Below the pieces are notes generated by a model that worked only from the letters and a program-made list of their open reading frames with translations, made no database searches and had not been told where the DNA came from. From NCBI RefSeq assembly GCF_000308715.1, contig NZ_BAGH01000010.1, positions 22,944-86,943 of the forward strand: a stretch of 64,000 nt of DNA. The letters run 5' to 3'. Both the position numbers and the translations under genes were made by a program. Below, in pieces: positions 56,530 through 64,000 of the stretch (the stretch's first letter is position 1; each line of letters begins with the position of its first letter). Source of the stretch: Nocardia tenerifensis NBRC 101015 (GTDB lineage: Bacteria > Actinomycetota > Actinomycetes > Mycobacteriales > Mycobacteriaceae).

Positions 56530-56892
56530 GGTGCGAATTCCTTGCCGAGGTCCCGCGGCTGGCGGGACGTGCCTATATGGGCGACTAGGCAGCAAACCGG
56601 CGGGTGAACCGGCTCAGCTGCGGCAAGAGGGGCAACACAATTCGCGAGTCAGCGGCAATCGCAGGCCCAGCGCGGCGGTCACATAGGTGACCCGCGGGGC
56701 GGTCGATCGGCCGGCGGACATGTAAATGAAATTAACACCGCCGACCGCGACTCACCAAGCCTCAATCCGTCGCTGTGTTGTCACACACAGTGTTTCCGCA
56801 GGTCAGGCCTTCGCGGTTGTGACGCACGAAAAGCCCCGCCCGGGCGAGAGGAGTCCGGGCGGGGCTTCGTCGCGGCAGTGGCGACCGCGAGT
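56530..56892. other. Intergenic region with Crp-like palindrome
   Basis: 363 bp upstream of the ROK gene with no supported gene. CTGTGT-TGTCAC-ACACAG (56773-56790) is a perfect 6-bp inverted repeat spaced like a Crp/GlxR site but off consensus in the inner positions. A terminator of the secreted-protein gene occupies 56831-56867. The middle (56600-56760) shows nothing recognisable. Confidence 0.35.
56831..56867 (-). terminator. Intrinsic terminator of the secreted-protein gene
   Basis: AAGCCCCGCCCGG (56831-56843) pairs with CCGGGCGGGGCTT (56855-56867), a perfect 13-bp stem followed on the minus strand by TTTT. It lies 26 bp after the stop at 56893. Confidence 0.85.
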
Positions 56893-57597
56893 TTATTTCG
56901 GCGGATTGAACGGCTGATTGATCGTCGTGAAGTACTGGATCGCCGCCGCGATGGCGACGGGGGCCGTCACGAAGATCTGACCCGCGACCACACCGAGCGC
57001 GCCGATGGCGGCCGCGCCGCCGAGGCAGCCCGCGATGATGCCGCCGACGAACGGACCGAACAGGCCGACGATGGTGCCGCCGACGATCGTGCCACCCAGC
57101 GCGCCGCCGAGCACGCAGCCGACGGCCGCGCCGCCCAGGCCGCCGACGAGGGTGCCGATGGTGGCGCCCATCGAGATGGTGCTGGTGAGCCGGCTCCAAG
57201 CGGCCTGCTCACGGTCGTACTCGGTCTTCCACGGCGCCTTGTCCTCATACGGCAGCGCGACCGGCTTGTACACGGCCCGCGCGGGGTCGAGCTGCGGGGT
57301 CAGCGTCGCGGTGTGGCCCGCGATGTCCGCGGCGATCGGCAACTCGAAGTCGTCGAGGCGGAACTTCAGCGCGGTGCCCGCGACGGTGGTGCCGTCGGCG
57401 GCCTTGATCTTCAGCGCGTCGTCCTCGACCACCAGCGAGCCCGAGTCGATCGTGATGATCGACGCCGTGTCCGTCGCGTGCGCGGTGAAGTTGATCGGGT
57501 CCTCGTCGGTTTGCGGTCCGGCGGCGGAAGTGCCGGCGGCGACTCCCGTCGCCACGGTCACCAGCGCCGCGACCACGGCAAGCTTCCTCATCCTCAT
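56893..57597 (-). CDS. Secreted protein with glycine-zipper-like hydrophobic tail
   Basis: A 234-residue protein with a Sec signal (KLAVVAALVTVATGVAAGTS, cleavage near AAG). A beta-prone mature domain follows (residues 30-125, NFTAHATDTASIITIDSGSL). The tail is Gly/Ala-rich with zipper spacing (GTLVGGLGGAAVGCVLGGAL, GTIVGGTIVGLFGPFVGGII), which could insert in the outer (mycolate) membrane. It resembles a nocardial secreted family (DUF8020-type); the assignment is from memory and weak. ATG 57597 behind GAGGGA, or ATG 57591. Confidence 0.75.
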   Translation of the reverse strand: MRMRKLAVVAALVTVATGVAAGTSAAGPQTDEDPINFTAHATDTASIITIDSGSLVVEDDALKIKAADGTTVAGTALKFRLDDFELPIAADIAGHTATLTPQLDPARAVYKPVALPYEDKAPWKTEYDREQAAWSRLTSTISMGATIGTLVGGLGGAAVGCVLGGALGGTIVGGTIVGLFGPFVGGIIAGCLGGAAAIGALGVVAGQIFVTAPVAIAAAIQYFTTINQPFNPPK

Positions 57598-57791
57598 GTA
57601 CTGCGATCCCTCATCTAGGTTTTCTGCTCGTGCAGGTGCTCTGGTCGAGGCAAGCATCGAGGAGAAAGCGCAGGATAACGAGGGAAAAACGCAGGCAGAT
57701 TCCAATACCGGCGCTACAGCGGCGTCAGCTCACCGAGCGGGCCCGAGTCCGGCTTCGGGTCCCGGCCGTCGATGCTTACGTGCACCCCCGA

Positions 57792-60074
57792 TCATCCGCG
57801 CCCGGCCGGCACGGGTGCGGCGGGTTCGGGATCGTCGTGTTCGCGCAACCCGATTCGGGCATGCAGGCGAGCCAGCGGCGCGGGCGCCCACCAATTCGCG
57901 GTGCCCATCAACTTCATCAGGGCCGGCGCGAGCATGGTGCGGATCAGCGTGGCGTCGGCGAGCACGGTCAGGGTGAGGCCGAGGCCCATCAGTTGGAGGA
58001 ACGACACCTTCGAGGTGATCATCGCGCCCATCACGATGGCCATGAGAACCGCCGCGGCCGTGAAGATCCGGCCGGTCTTGGCGACGCCGACGGCGAGCGC
58101 GTGCACATTGTCCTGCGCGGTCCGCACGAGCACGCCGTCGACCACGCGGCCGGAGGCGAGCCACTCCTCGCGGATGCGCGAGAGCAGGAACACCTCGTAG
58201 TCCATCGACATGCCGAACGCGAGGCAGAACATCAGGATCGGCATGGTCGGCGTCATGTAGCCGACCGCCGTGAAGCCGAGCACGCCGGACAGGTGACCGT
58301 CCTGGAACACCCAGATCATCGCGCCGAACGCGGCGGCCAGCGAAAGTGTGTTCAGCAGAATGGCTTTCACCGGCAGCACCACGCTGCCGGTGAACAGGAA
58401 CAGCACCGCGAAGGTGGCCAGCGCGATGAGCGCGATGGCCAGCGGAAGCCGCTTGGCGAGCGAGTCGAGGGCGTCCGCGTTGACCGCCGCGCCGCCGCCG
58501 AACAGCGCCTGCGCCGGGGCGGGAACGGCCCGCAGTTCGCGCAGCTGCGCCCCGCCCGCGGGAGAGAACGGGTCGACCTGGGTCGCGACGGTCAGGTATT
58601 CGCCTGTGCCGTTGGCCATTCCGGGTGGGCCGCCACCCATGCGCGCGCCCTTGACGAACACACCCGCGCTGGACAACACCGCCGAAACACCGTCCGCTCT
58701 CGACAATCCCTTGGCGTACTCGCCGATCGGGCCCGGCCCGCCGTGATACCCGTCCAGCACGACGGTGGTGTTGTTGCCCGAGTTGGCCGCGGGAAACTCG
58801 GCCCGCAGCACATCGCCGACCTGACGGCTGGCGGCGCTGGTCGGCAGCACCCGGTCGTCGGGGTAGCCGAATTTCACCGAGAGGAAAGGGGATCCGAGCG
58901 CGAGGAAGAACGCGGTGAGCACAATCGCGACCGGTACGGCATGGCCGCTCACCCAGGTGACCATCCGATACCAGCGGCTGCGCTCGGGGTTCAGGGGCGT
59001 CACAGGACCCGGCGCGGAGCGACCGAACATGCGGCGCAAGGGAACTCGGATGTCGAGGGAGTTCACCCGGTGCCCGAGCAGCACCAGCGCGGCAGGCAGG
59101 ATCACGATCGCGGCGGCGGCCGCCGCGGCGACCACCGCGACTCCGGCATAGGCGAACGACCGCAGGAAGTAGATGTCGAAGATGCTCAGCACGGCCAGCG
59201 AAAGGGCAACGGTCAGTGCGGAATACAGCACCGTGCGGCCCGCCGTCTGTACCGCGCGAACGGTGGCGGGCGCCGGATCGAGGCCGTTGGCCAGTTCCTC
59301 GCGGTAGCGGCTGACGATGAACAGGCTGTAGTCGATGGCGAGCGCGAGACTCATCGCGGTGGTCATGTTCAGCGCGTAGATGGACACGTCGGTGATCTGC
59401 GTGAACATTCGCAGGATGGCCAGCGTGGTGAGAATGGCGAAGATGCCGACGGTCAGCGGCAGCGCGGCGGCGATCAGGCTGCCGAACACCAGCACCAGCA
59501 CGACCAGCGACACCGGGATCGCGACGCCCTCCGCGACGGCCAGGTCGTGGGTGATCTGGGAGTTCACGTCGTGGAAGACGGCGGCGATGCCGCTCTGGCG
59601 CACCGTGACCCCGTCGGTGGTTCCGGCGAGTTGCTCGGTGAGTTCGCCCGCGGCCCGCTGGGATTGGTTGTCGTCGCCGGTCAGATAGGCGAAGACCAGC
59701 GCGTCCTTGCCGCCGGTGCTGCGCAGTGCGGACGCGACGGTCGGCGGCGCGGTCCAATACGACTGCACGCCTTTGACATCCGCGCGGGCGCGCAGCACCT
59801 CGGTCAGGTGCAGGCCGACGGCCTTGGCGGCGGGTGCGTCGACGCCCGAGGGCGAGCTGACCAGCAGCACGTAGTTCGGTGCGGCGCCGTCGAAATTGTC
59901 CGCGAGCAGCCGCGCGGCCTGTGACGACTCGGCGTCGGGCGAGGTGAATCCGGCGGATTTCAAATGGCCGGCCACCGTCGCGCCGAACAACCCGCACAGG
60001 ATCGCGAGCGCGGCGGCGGTGAGCAGGATCGCCCGGGGATATCGGGTGGTGATCTGCGCGATCCGAGTCAGCAC
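57792..60074 (-). CDS. MMPL family (RND superfamily) transporter, third copy
   Basis: A 760-residue exporter, clearly more distant from the 6.7-11.5 kb pair. Blocks are LTRIAQITTRYPRAILLTAA (first helix), LALAIDYSLFIVSRYREELA and CLAFGMSMDYEVFLLSRIRE with the Asp-Tyr pair, and outer loops with FTSPDAESSQAARLL and GYPDDRVLPTSAASRQVGDV. It is similar to the MmpL13/YdfJ branch. No regulator gene is adjacent. Located in the plasma membrane; the substrate is unknown. Confidence 0.92.
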   Translation of the reverse strand: MLTRIAQITTRYPRAILLTAAALAILCGLFGATVAGHLKSAGFTSPDAESSQAARLLADNFDGAAPNYVLLVSSPSGVDAPAAKAVGLHLTEVLRARADVKGVQSYWTAPPTVASALRSTGGKDALVFAYLTGDDNQSQRAAGELTEQLAGTTDGVTVRQSGIAAVFHDVNSQITHDLAVAEGVAIPVSLVVLVLVFGSLIAAALPLTVGIFAILTTLAILRMFTQITDVSIYALNMTTAMSLALAIDYSLFIVSRYREELANGLDPAPATVRAVQTAGRTVLYSALTVALSLAVLSIFDIYFLRSFAYAGVAVVAAAAAAAIVILPAALVLLGHRVNSLDIRVPLRRMFGRSAPGPVTPLNPERSRWYRMVTWVSGHAVPVAIVLTAFFLALGSPFLSVKFGYPDDRVLPTSAASRQVGDVLRAEFPAANSGNNTTVVLDGYHGGPGPIGEYAKGLSRADGVSAVLSSAGVFVKGARMGGGPPGMANGTGEYLTVATQVDPFSPAGGAQLRELRAVPAPAQALFGGGAAVNADALDSLAKRLPLAIALIALATFAVLFLFTGSVVLPVKAILLNTLSLAAAFGAMIWVFQDGHLSGVLGFTAVGYMTPTMPILMFCLAFGMSMDYEVFLLSRIREEWLASGRVVDGVLVRTAQDNVHALAVGVAKTGRIFTAAAVLMAIVMGAMITSKVSFLQLMGLGLTLTVLADATLIRTMLAPALMKLMGTANWWAPAPLARLHARIGLREHDDPEPAAPVPAGRG

Positions 60075-60162
60075 GCGCGGCTCCCTTGCTCGGCGCGGGG
60101 GACGTTGGCGGCGTTAGCGTAACGCCGTTGCACCCGTGTCGGCAGCGGGCGTTGGTGCGCGA

Positions 60163-61464
60163 TCAGTGATTCCGGTCACCCATCGAGCCATGTCCGAGAT
60201 GCCCTTCGCCGAACCGCCGCGGCGCGTGGCCGTGCACGCCCTCGGCGTAGGCGGTCTCGGCGTGCAGCGCGAAGTCGATGCCCGCCGTCTCGTCCTCCTG
60301 GCTCACCCGGAAGCCGACGGTGCGGTCGATGATCTTGCCGAGCACGAAGGTCACCGCGAACGCGTACGCCGCGACGGCGAGCACGCCCACCAGCTGCTTG
60401 CCGAGCTGCGCCAGCCCGCCGCCGAAGAACAGGCCCTCGACGCCGCCGGTCATCACGTGGGTGGCGAGCAGGCCGATGAGCACCGTGCCGACGATGCCGC
60501 CGACGAAGTGCACGCCGACCACGTCGAGCGAGTCGTCGTAGCCCGCCTTGAATTTCCAGCCGACCGCGAACGAGCACACCACGCCCGCGGTGAGCCCGAC
60601 GATCAGCGCTCCGAGCGTGTTCACCGAGCCGCACGACGGCGTGATCGCGACCAGGCCGGCCACCACGCCGGACGCCGCGCCGAAGGTGGTCGGCCTGCCG
60701 TCGCGGATCTGCTCGACCGCGAGCCAGCCGAGCATGCCCAGGCAGCCCGCCACCAGGGTGTTCAAAAAGACCGCTGCGGCAACACCATTCGCGGTCAGCG
60801 CGGAACCGGCGTTGAAGCCGAACCAGCCGAACCACAGCAGGCCCGCGCCGAGCAGCACGAACGGCAGGTTGTGCGGACGCATCGCGTCGGTCTTGAACCC
60901 GATGCGCGGGCCGAGGACCAGCGCGAGCGCGAGAGCCGAAGCGCCGGAGGCGATCTCGACCACGAGGCCGCCCGCGTAGTCCAGCGCGCCGAACGAGGCC
61001 AGCCAGCCGTCCGGACCCCACACCCAGTGCGCGATCGGGGCGTAGACCGCCAGCGCCCAGATCGGCACGAAGATCATCCACGCCGCGAACTTCGCGCGGT
61101 CCGCGATCGCGCCGCTGACCAGGGCGGCCGTCAGCACCGCGAAGGTCAGCTGGAACGTGGCGAACAGCAGCTCCGGCACGGCGCCGTGCAGGGTGCCCGG
61201 GTCGATATCGGCCATGGCGAGGTGATCGAGGTTGCCGATCAGGCCGCCGCCCGCGTCGTCGCTGAAGGCCATGCTGTAGCCGAACAGCAGCCAGGCGACG
61301 GTCACCAGCGGGATGGCGATGAAGTTCATCATCAGCATGTTGAGCACGCCGGTCGAGCGCACCATCCCGCCGTAGAACAGCGCGAGCGCCGGGGTCATCA
61401 GCAGCACGAGGGCTGTGCTGACGAGCAGCCAGGCGGTGGCCGCGGGGTCAAGGCCTGTGGACAC
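60163..61464 (-). CDS. amt: Ammonium transporter
   Basis: A 433-residue Amt/MEP/Rh channel with 11 helices expected. Diagnostic blocks are TPALALFYGGMVRSTGVLNM, AIAHW-type WALAVYAPIAHWVWGP, FGWFGFNAGSAL (family signature), THFVGG-type VGVHFVGGIVG and TPSCGSVN. The cytoplasmic tail is His/Gly-rich (GHAPRRFGEGHLGHGS). The GTG at 61464 follows GGAG. No glnK or glnD gene is adjacent, unlike the amtB-glnK operon of relatives, so this is probably a second, stand-alone transporter. Confidence 0.93.
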   Translation of the reverse strand: MSTGLDPAATAWLLVSTALVLLMTPALALFYGGMVRSTGVLNMLMMNFIAIPLVTVAWLLFGYSMAFSDDAGGGLIGNLDHLAMADIDPGTLHGAVPELLFATFQLTFAVLTAALVSGAIADRAKFAAWMIFVPIWALAVYAPIAHWVWGPDGWLASFGALDYAGGLVVEIASGASALALALVLGPRIGFKTDAMRPHNLPFVLLGAGLLWFGWFGFNAGSALTANGVAAAVFLNTLVAGCLGMLGWLAVEQIRDGRPTTFGAASGVVAGLVAITPSCGSVNTLGALIVGLTAGVVCSFAVGWKFKAGYDDSLDVVGVHFVGGIVGTVLIGLLATHVMTGGVEGLFFGGGLAQLGKQLVGVLAVAAYAFAVTFVLGKIIDRTVGFRVSQEDETAGIDFALHAETAYAEGVHGHAPRRFGEGHLGHGSMGDRNH

Positions 61465-61486
61465 GGGAGCTCCTTCCACGCGAATG

Positions 61487-61558
61487 CGGCCTCGCACATA
61501 CGTGGCTCGCAAGCGCTCTCTACGGCCTCGCCCATGCGTGGCTCGCAAGCGTTTTCTG
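61487..61558. repeat. Two tandem 36-bp direct repeats upstream of amt
   Basis: Copies at 61487-61522 and 61523-61558 begin CGGCCTCGC and share TGGCTCGCAAGCG; about 30 of 36 positions agree. They start 22 bp upstream of the amt GTG. In the minus frame they would read RLRATHGRGRR-like, but no ribosome site supports translation. Confidence 0.6.
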
Positions 61559-61669
61559 CGTCGCATGGAAATTACCGAATGCTCACCGCCGGGTTTCCGC
61601 TGGTCTACGAGTTGCGGGACATATCGGACATGGGATGTTTTCGCTCGGCGGCCACCCGGCCGGCACCGT

Positions 61670-62644
61670 TCAGGCGCGCGCTTTGCGGGCTATCGCGCGC
61701 AGACCGCGCTTGCCGGGAACCGGCAATCCGTCCCGGATGGCCACCCATTCCGCGGTGGTCAGCCACAGCTCCTGGGCGCGGGCGTCGTGCGTGTTGTGGA
61801 AAACCCGGCGGCCGCGATCGTCACGCAGTTCCTGAGCGACGGTGGACCAGCGCGGGGCGCGATCGTGCTCGGCCAGATAGTCGGCGAGGTAGGTGGCGAC
61901 CGCCGTGCCGATCGTGTTGACCGGACGCAACGAGACCCGGTTGCCGTACTGATCGGCGTGGAAACGGCGTCCGGCACAGAGCGATCCGGCGTTGGCGTTG
62001 GAGGCGATCCAGCCCGCGCGCTGGGCGCGCTCGATCAGCCAGAGGTGTTTCACCGCCGAGGGCGCGATATCACCTATGCGGGTGCGGATCAGCGTCATGA
62101 CCTGGTCGGAGGAGAGCACGTCGCGGCGGGTCGGGCCGATCCCGTGCGCGGTCCAGTGGGCGTCGGCCAGGGTGGCCAGGGCGCGGCCGAAGTCGTCGAT
62201 GCTGCGCTGGGCGCGGCGGCCGAGGCGCTCGATGCGCTCGGCCTCGCGGCGCATCTCGTTCTGCGTGGTCAACGTGCGGATCGCGGCCATGGTCGGCACC
62301 TGCCCGCGTTCGAGCAGCTCGAGAATGGCGGTGGAGGTGATGGGGTCCGCGGCGGCGGCGACCGGCAGTGAGTCGCGTTTGATCGCGAAGTCCTGCGGGC
62401 TGATCGCGCGGCTGAGCAGATCTACCGCGGAGCGGTCGCCGGCGAAGTCGGTGCTGGAGAGCAGCGCGGCGGCGATGTCATCAGGCGACGGCACGGCGAG
62501 AAGTTCCTCCGATATGGAAGGGGACTCGGTTGCGCTGGAACTTGGGTTGGTGCGGGAACTTTGGTTGTGCCCCGGCCGGGATGAGGGACCGGCCGGGGCA
62601 ACCAACCTGATGAAGGTTTGGCTACCGAAGTTGCCGTTTGCCAC
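61670..62644 (-). CDS. Hypothetical protein, soluble
   Basis: A 324-residue protein I do not recognise. It has a Ser/Pro-rich start (1-45) and then a mostly helical middle (EMRREAERIERLGRRAQRSI). A conserved-looking second half follows, with DQVMTLIRTRIGDIAPSAVK, LWLIERAQRAGWIASNANAG and a basic end (GKRGLRAIARKARA). No membrane segments or known catalytic motifs are seen. The many Arg/Lys residues and the helical layout would suit a nucleic-acid-binding protein; that is inference. ATG 62644. Confidence 0.7.
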   Translation of the reverse strand: MANGNFGSQTFIRLVAPAGPSSRPGHNQSSRTNPSSSATESPSISEELLAVPSPDDIAAALLSSTDFAGDRSAVDLLSRAISPQDFAIKRDSLPVAAAADPITSTAILELLERGQVPTMAAIRTLTTQNEMRREAERIERLGRRAQRSIDDFGRALATLADAHWTAHGIGPTRRDVLSSDQVMTLIRTRIGDIAPSAVKHLWLIERAQRAGWIASNANAGSLCAGRRFHADQYGNRVSLRPVNTIGTAVATYLADYLAEHDRAPRWSTVAQELRDDRGRRVFHNTHDARAQELWLTTAEWVAIRDGLPVPGKRGLRAIARKARA

Positions 62645-62952
62645 GGTAGCCAGCGGATTGCATCGCTGTCATCTTCGTTGACGTTATCGTTATTTCCATA
62701 AACTGGAGGTAAAGCGGGGAGAGAGTTCATATTTTCCGGTCTACAAGGGGGAATTGGGCGGTATTTTCCCCCCGGCGGCCGGGGCGGCGTCAGCGATAGC
62801 TCGTGCGTTGCCGCCGATCTCATCGGACAGCGGCCGCTAAGAAGGTTTCGGGAATCTTGTGATCTGCGTCACAAATGTTGCCCTGCGCCCGCATGGTCGC
62901 GCCGCGCCGGGCGGGAATGTTCTTTGTCGGTCCGCGCCGGTAACCTCTGGCC
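62645..62952. other. Divergent regulatory region before dnaX
   Basis: 308 bp with no gene. The left part is AT-richer (GTTGACGTTATCGTTATTTC region, 62675-62695) and may hold the promoter of the minus-strand hypothetical gene. The right part contains the Crp/GlxR palindrome at 62857-62874 and the dnaX leader. Confidence 0.5.
62857..62874. promoter_or_regulatory. Perfect Crp/GlxR-type binding site
   Basis: TTGTGA-TCTGCG-TCACAA matches the TGTGA-N6-TCACA consensus at every fixed position, with an extra matching pair at the ends. It lies 79 bp upstream of the dnaX GTG and 213 bp upstream of the divergent gene. Confidence 0.7.
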
Positions 62953-64000
62953 GTGGCTCTGTACCGGAAGTACCGACCGGCAACGTTCGCTGAGGTAGTG
63001 GGTCAGGAGCACGTCACCGACCCGCTGAGCATCGCCCTCGACACCGGCCGGATCAGTCATGCCTACCTGTTCTCCGGCCCGCGGGGCTGCGGCAAGACGT
63101 CCTCGGCGCGCATCCTCGCGCGGTCGCTGAACTGTGTGCAGGGCCCGACCTCCACGCCGTGCGGGGAGTGCCCGTCCTGCGTCGCGCTCGGCCCGGGTGG
63201 CCCCGGCAATCTGGACGTCATCGAACTCGACGCCGCGAGTCACGGCGGCGTCGACGACACTCGCGAGCTGCGCGACCGCGCCTTCTACGCGCCCGCCGAG
63301 TCCCGCTACCGGGTGTTCATCGTCGACGAGGCGCACATGGTCACCACGGCCGGTTTCAACGCGCTGCTGAAGATCGTCGAGGAGCCGCCCGCCCACCTCA
63401 TCTTCATCTTCGCCACCACCGAGCCGGACAAGGTGCTGCCGACCATCCGCTCGCGCACCCACCACTACCCGTTCCGGCTGCTGCCGCCCGCCACCATGCG
63501 CGGACTGCTCGGCAAGATCTGCGATCAAGAGCGGGTGCCCGTCGAAGAAGCGGTGTACCCCTTGGTGATTCGCGCGGGCGGCGGCTCCCCGCGAGACAGC
63601 CTGAGCGTGCTCGACCAGCTGCTGGCCGGCGCGGGGCCCGAGGGCGTCACCTACTCCAGGGCGGTCTCGCTGCTCGGCGTCACCGACGTCGCGCTGATCG
63701 ACGACGCGGTGGGCGCGCTCGCCGACAACGACGGCGCGGCCCTGTTCGGCACGGTCGATCGAGTGATGGAGGCGGGGCATGATCCGCGCCGCTTCGCCGT
63801 CGACCTGCTCGAGCGGCTGCGCGACCTCATCCTGATGCGCGCGGTACCCGACGCCATCGACCGCGGCCTGGTCTCCGGGCCGGGCGACGTCCTCGAGCGC
63901 ATGCGCGATCAGGCCGAACGGCTCGGCCCCGCGACCCTGGCCCGCTACGCGGAACTGCTGCACACGGCGCTCGGCGAGATGCGCGGCGCGACCTCCCCGC
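62953..64000 (+). CDS. dnaX: DNA polymerase III gamma/tau subunit, N-terminal part
   Basis: Clamp-loader ATPase of the replisome. GTG 62953 starts ALYRKYRPATFAEVVGQEHV. Then come Walker A SGPRGCGKTS (about residues 40-49), the zinc cluster NC...CGECPSC (about 60-75), Walker B VFIVDEAHM, the sensor-1 region FATTEPDKVLPT and the arginine-finger block GGSPRDSLSVLDQLL. About 349 codons lie in the window and the tau-specific C-terminus is beyond the edge. In M. tuberculosis dnaX (Rv3721c) is next to the aminotransferase gene that here lies at 47.4 kb. Confidence 0.96.
   Translation, partial: MALYRKYRPATFAEVVGQEHVTDPLSIALDTGRISHAYLFSGPRGCGKTSSARILARSLNCVQGPTSTPCGECPSCVALGPGGPGNLDVIELDAASHGGVDDTRELRDRAFYAPAESRYRVFIVDEAHMVTTAGFNALLKIVEEPPAHLIFIFATTEPDKVLPTIRSRTHHYPFRLLPPATMRGLLGKICDQERVPVEEAVYPLVIRAGGGSPRDSLSVLDQLLAGAGPEGVTYSRAVSLLGVTDVALIDDAVGALADNDGAALFGTVDRVMEAGHDPRRFAVDLLERLRDLILMRAVPDAIDRGLVSGPGDVLERMRDQAERLGPATLARYAELLHTALGEMRGATSP

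Noticed and set aside
57630..59924. A 764-codon plus-strand frame opposite the third MMPL
   Set aside because: Antisense shadow; no recognisable domain.
61465..61669. GlnR boxes upstream of amt
   Set aside because: A GGAAAC word is present but the required spacing to a second half-site is not met.

Overview
The window is about 64 kb of high-GC actinobacterial chromosome. The gene content points to a Nocardia-like member of the Mycobacteriales: three MMPL transporters, DUF397, ROK, HxlR and TetR regulators, a bc1-type qcrB, an actinobacterial HhH-GPD repair protein and a paired CYP157/CYP154-like P450 set. The order tyrA, tadA, tRNA-Ser ... tRNA-Ser, SRP RNA, aspartate-type aminotransferase ... 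dnaX is a stretched version of the block that runs from Rv3754 to Rv3721c in Mycobacterium tuberculosis. The genus is inferred, not proven.

Layout. 1-2 kb: housekeeping end with prephenate dehydrogenase, the TadA pair and tRNA-Ser(CGA). 2-6.7 kb: regulator/oxidoreductase pairs (MarR/quinone reductase, HxlR/NmrA-like) and small membrane proteins. 6.7-12.3 kb: two tandem paralogous MMPL transporters facing a TetR regulator across a perfect palindrome. 12.3-16.6 kb: an Rrf2-family regulator and a heterodimeric ABC exporter. 16.7-21.1 kb: a queuosine-linked group (tgt, yhhQ-type importer, gluQRS) interleaved with DUF4190 and RDD membrane proteins. 21.2-24.2 kb: DUF309, an orphan DUF397 gene, and the two remaining pieces of a caspase-STAND-TPR gene. 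24.2-29.5 kb: a solitary qcrB, a WS/DGAT-like acyltransferase, a methyltransferase, a pyruvoyl-dependent arginine decarboxylase with an export-like leader, and a GNAT.

29.7-39.6 kb: the most distinctive block. Two paralogous receptor kinases (Ser/Thr kinase, one membrane segment, periplasmic-binding-protein-type sensor) bracket a CYP157-like/CYP154-like P450 pair. They are followed by a convergent 744-residue helical protein of unknown function. 40-44.6 kb: adenine/adenosine deaminase, membrane proteins, a GlxA-type AraC regulator and an MFS transporter. 44.5-47 kb: a small accessory patch beside tRNA-Ser(GGA), with an HTH-ImmA/IrrE metalloprotease gene overlapping an unknown partner gene. 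47-64 kb: SRP RNA, aminotransferase, methyltransferase, HhH-GPD protein, zinc metallopeptidase facing a DUF2207 protein, MerR facing an amidohydrolase, ROK regulator, secreted glycine-zipper-like protein, a third MMPL, an ammonium transporter, an unknown protein and the start of dnaX behind a perfect Crp/GlxR-type palindrome.

Best candidates for new biology: the receptor-kinase/P450 island; the HTH-ImmA two-gene cassette at the tRNA; the queuosine salvage group with a TGT that lacks the usual base-recognition residues; the decayed caspase-STAND locus; and the exported-looking arginine decarboxylase. No CRISPR array, rRNA, transposase or integrase was seen.
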